Shown here: positions 6,553 through 6,863 of the stretch, piece after piece
Numbering within the stretch: the first letter of the stretch is position 1
Layout of the letters: every line of letters starts with the position of its first letter
Assembly (NCBI GenBank): GCA_043746815.1
Contig: JAYTQG010000229.1
Coordinates: 1 to 6,863 of the forward strand
DNA from: JAYTQG01 sp043746815
GTDB taxonomy: Bacteria; Actinomycetota; Thermoleophilia; Miltoncostaeales; Miltoncostaeaceae
Length of the DNA: 6,863 nucleotides
Reading direction: 5' to 3'
The notes under the pieces: generated by a model
What the model saw: only the letters and a program-made list of their open reading frames with translations
Told to the model about the DNA's origin: nothing
Database searches by the model: none
Position numbers and translations under genes: made by a program

Positions 6553-6863
6553 CTAGATTTCTGTGGCGTCCGCCCGGGAATTTCCGTTGGCTGTGCGCTG
6601 GGCGAGTGCGACGATCCGCGCGCGCCGCGTCTCATCAAGAACGCTGCTCGCCTGACGAATCAGGTCCCACTCTGCTCGCGTTGGCGGTGTTCCCGGATGG
6701 ATGGCGCGACTCAACCACCTGTCCAGCGCGCGCCCGGCGTCATCTCGGACCAGCGGACTGGGATCGCCCATGGCTGCCATGACACAGCCGATTCGACGCC
6801 ACGGTGCCCGCCGGGGGAGAAGGTTCAGCGCGCTCACCCGCATTGTTACGCGCAGATCATTTG
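6553..6863 (-). CDS. C-terminal part of a HEAT-repeat-like protein (5' end outside window)
   Basis: An open frame enters from the right edge and ends at TAG (6555-6553), giving 102 visible residues. A Met codon at 6843 could be a start (96 residues), but the frame stays open upstream of it. The residues before it (NDLRVT, then MRVSALNLLP) look like the middle of a helical repeat, so I treat the gene as truncated by the window. The clearest motif is GDPSPLVRDDAGRALDRWL, the D-P-x-VR-xx-A-xx-AL pattern of a HEAT repeat, and the preceding stretch reads as another degenerate unit. The last 45 or so residues are polar and Arg-rich with no recognisable domain. HEAT repeats usually serve as protein-binding scaffolds; no enzymatic motif is visible and no specific function can be given. 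The gene ends about 100 bases before the 2-oxoglutarate dehydrogenase fusion on the same strand, so co-transcription is possible. The coding call is fairly secure; the HEAT call is a judgement from pattern alone. Confidence 0.55.
   Translation of the reverse strand, partial: NDLRVTMRVSALNLLPRRAPWRRIGCVMAAMGDPSPLVRDDAGRALDRWLSRAIHPGTPPTRAEWDLIRQASSVLDETRRARIVALAQRTANGNSRADATEI

Noticed and set aside
6453..6638. Longer N-terminus of the fusion, starting at ATG 6638
   Set aside because: It would overlap the end of the upstream gene by 86 bases and add 62 residues of Arg/Ser/Pro/Cys-rich sequence unlike any E2 N-terminus; the lipoyl domain begins only after 6452.
1..6863. CRISPR arrays, tRNA/rRNA genes, insertion sequences, phage or defence genes
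   Set aside because: I saw no direct-repeat arrays, no terminal inverted repeats, no transposase or integrase motifs and no structural RNA signatures; the window is almost fully occupied by metabolic genes.

Overview
The window is GC-rich bacterial DNA in which every credible gene lies on the minus strand and the genes are packed head to tail. The central protein is an E2-E1 fusion of the Kgd/OdhA type, in which a succinyltransferase domain is joined in front of a 2-oxoglutarate dehydrogenase E1. That order is best known from Actinobacteria, so I infer an actinobacterium or a relative, possibly a deep-branching lineage. Nothing in the window fixes the taxon.

In transcription order (right to left) the layout is as follows. 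(1) At 6863-6553 is the 3' end of a gene whose start lies outside the window; its product looks like a HEAT-repeat protein. (2) A gap of about 75-100 bases holds a purine-rich Shine-Dalgarno-like block with no start codon behind it. (3) At 6452-2175 is a fusion of about 1425 residues: lipoyl domain, lipoyl domain, E3-binding domain, E2 acyltransferase, E1 2-oxoglutarate dehydrogenase. (4) At 2178-805 is dihydrolipoamide dehydrogenase (E3), whose ATG overlaps the fusion's TGA. (5) At 805-92 is a short lipoate ligase/octanoyltransferase-family protein, whose ATG overlaps the E3 stop codon by one base. (6) Positions 91-1 hold a small inverted repeat and two competing open frames that run off the edge.

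Genes 3-5 form a self-contained, translationally coupled cassette. The fusion decarboxylates 2-oxoglutarate, carries the intermediate on its own lipoyl arms and makes succinyl-CoA. E3 reoxidises the arms and makes NADH. The third protein probably helps attach the lipoyl (or octanoyl) group to the two lipoyl lysines.

The most notable point is the domain set of the fusion. The well-studied Kgd and OdhA proteins lack lipoyl and E3-binding domains and borrow the arm from a separate E2. Here both are built in, and the usual short E1 N-terminal segment is absent. No mobile element, CRISPR array, tRNA or rRNA was seen, and apart from the edges no stretch over 300 bases lacks a gene.
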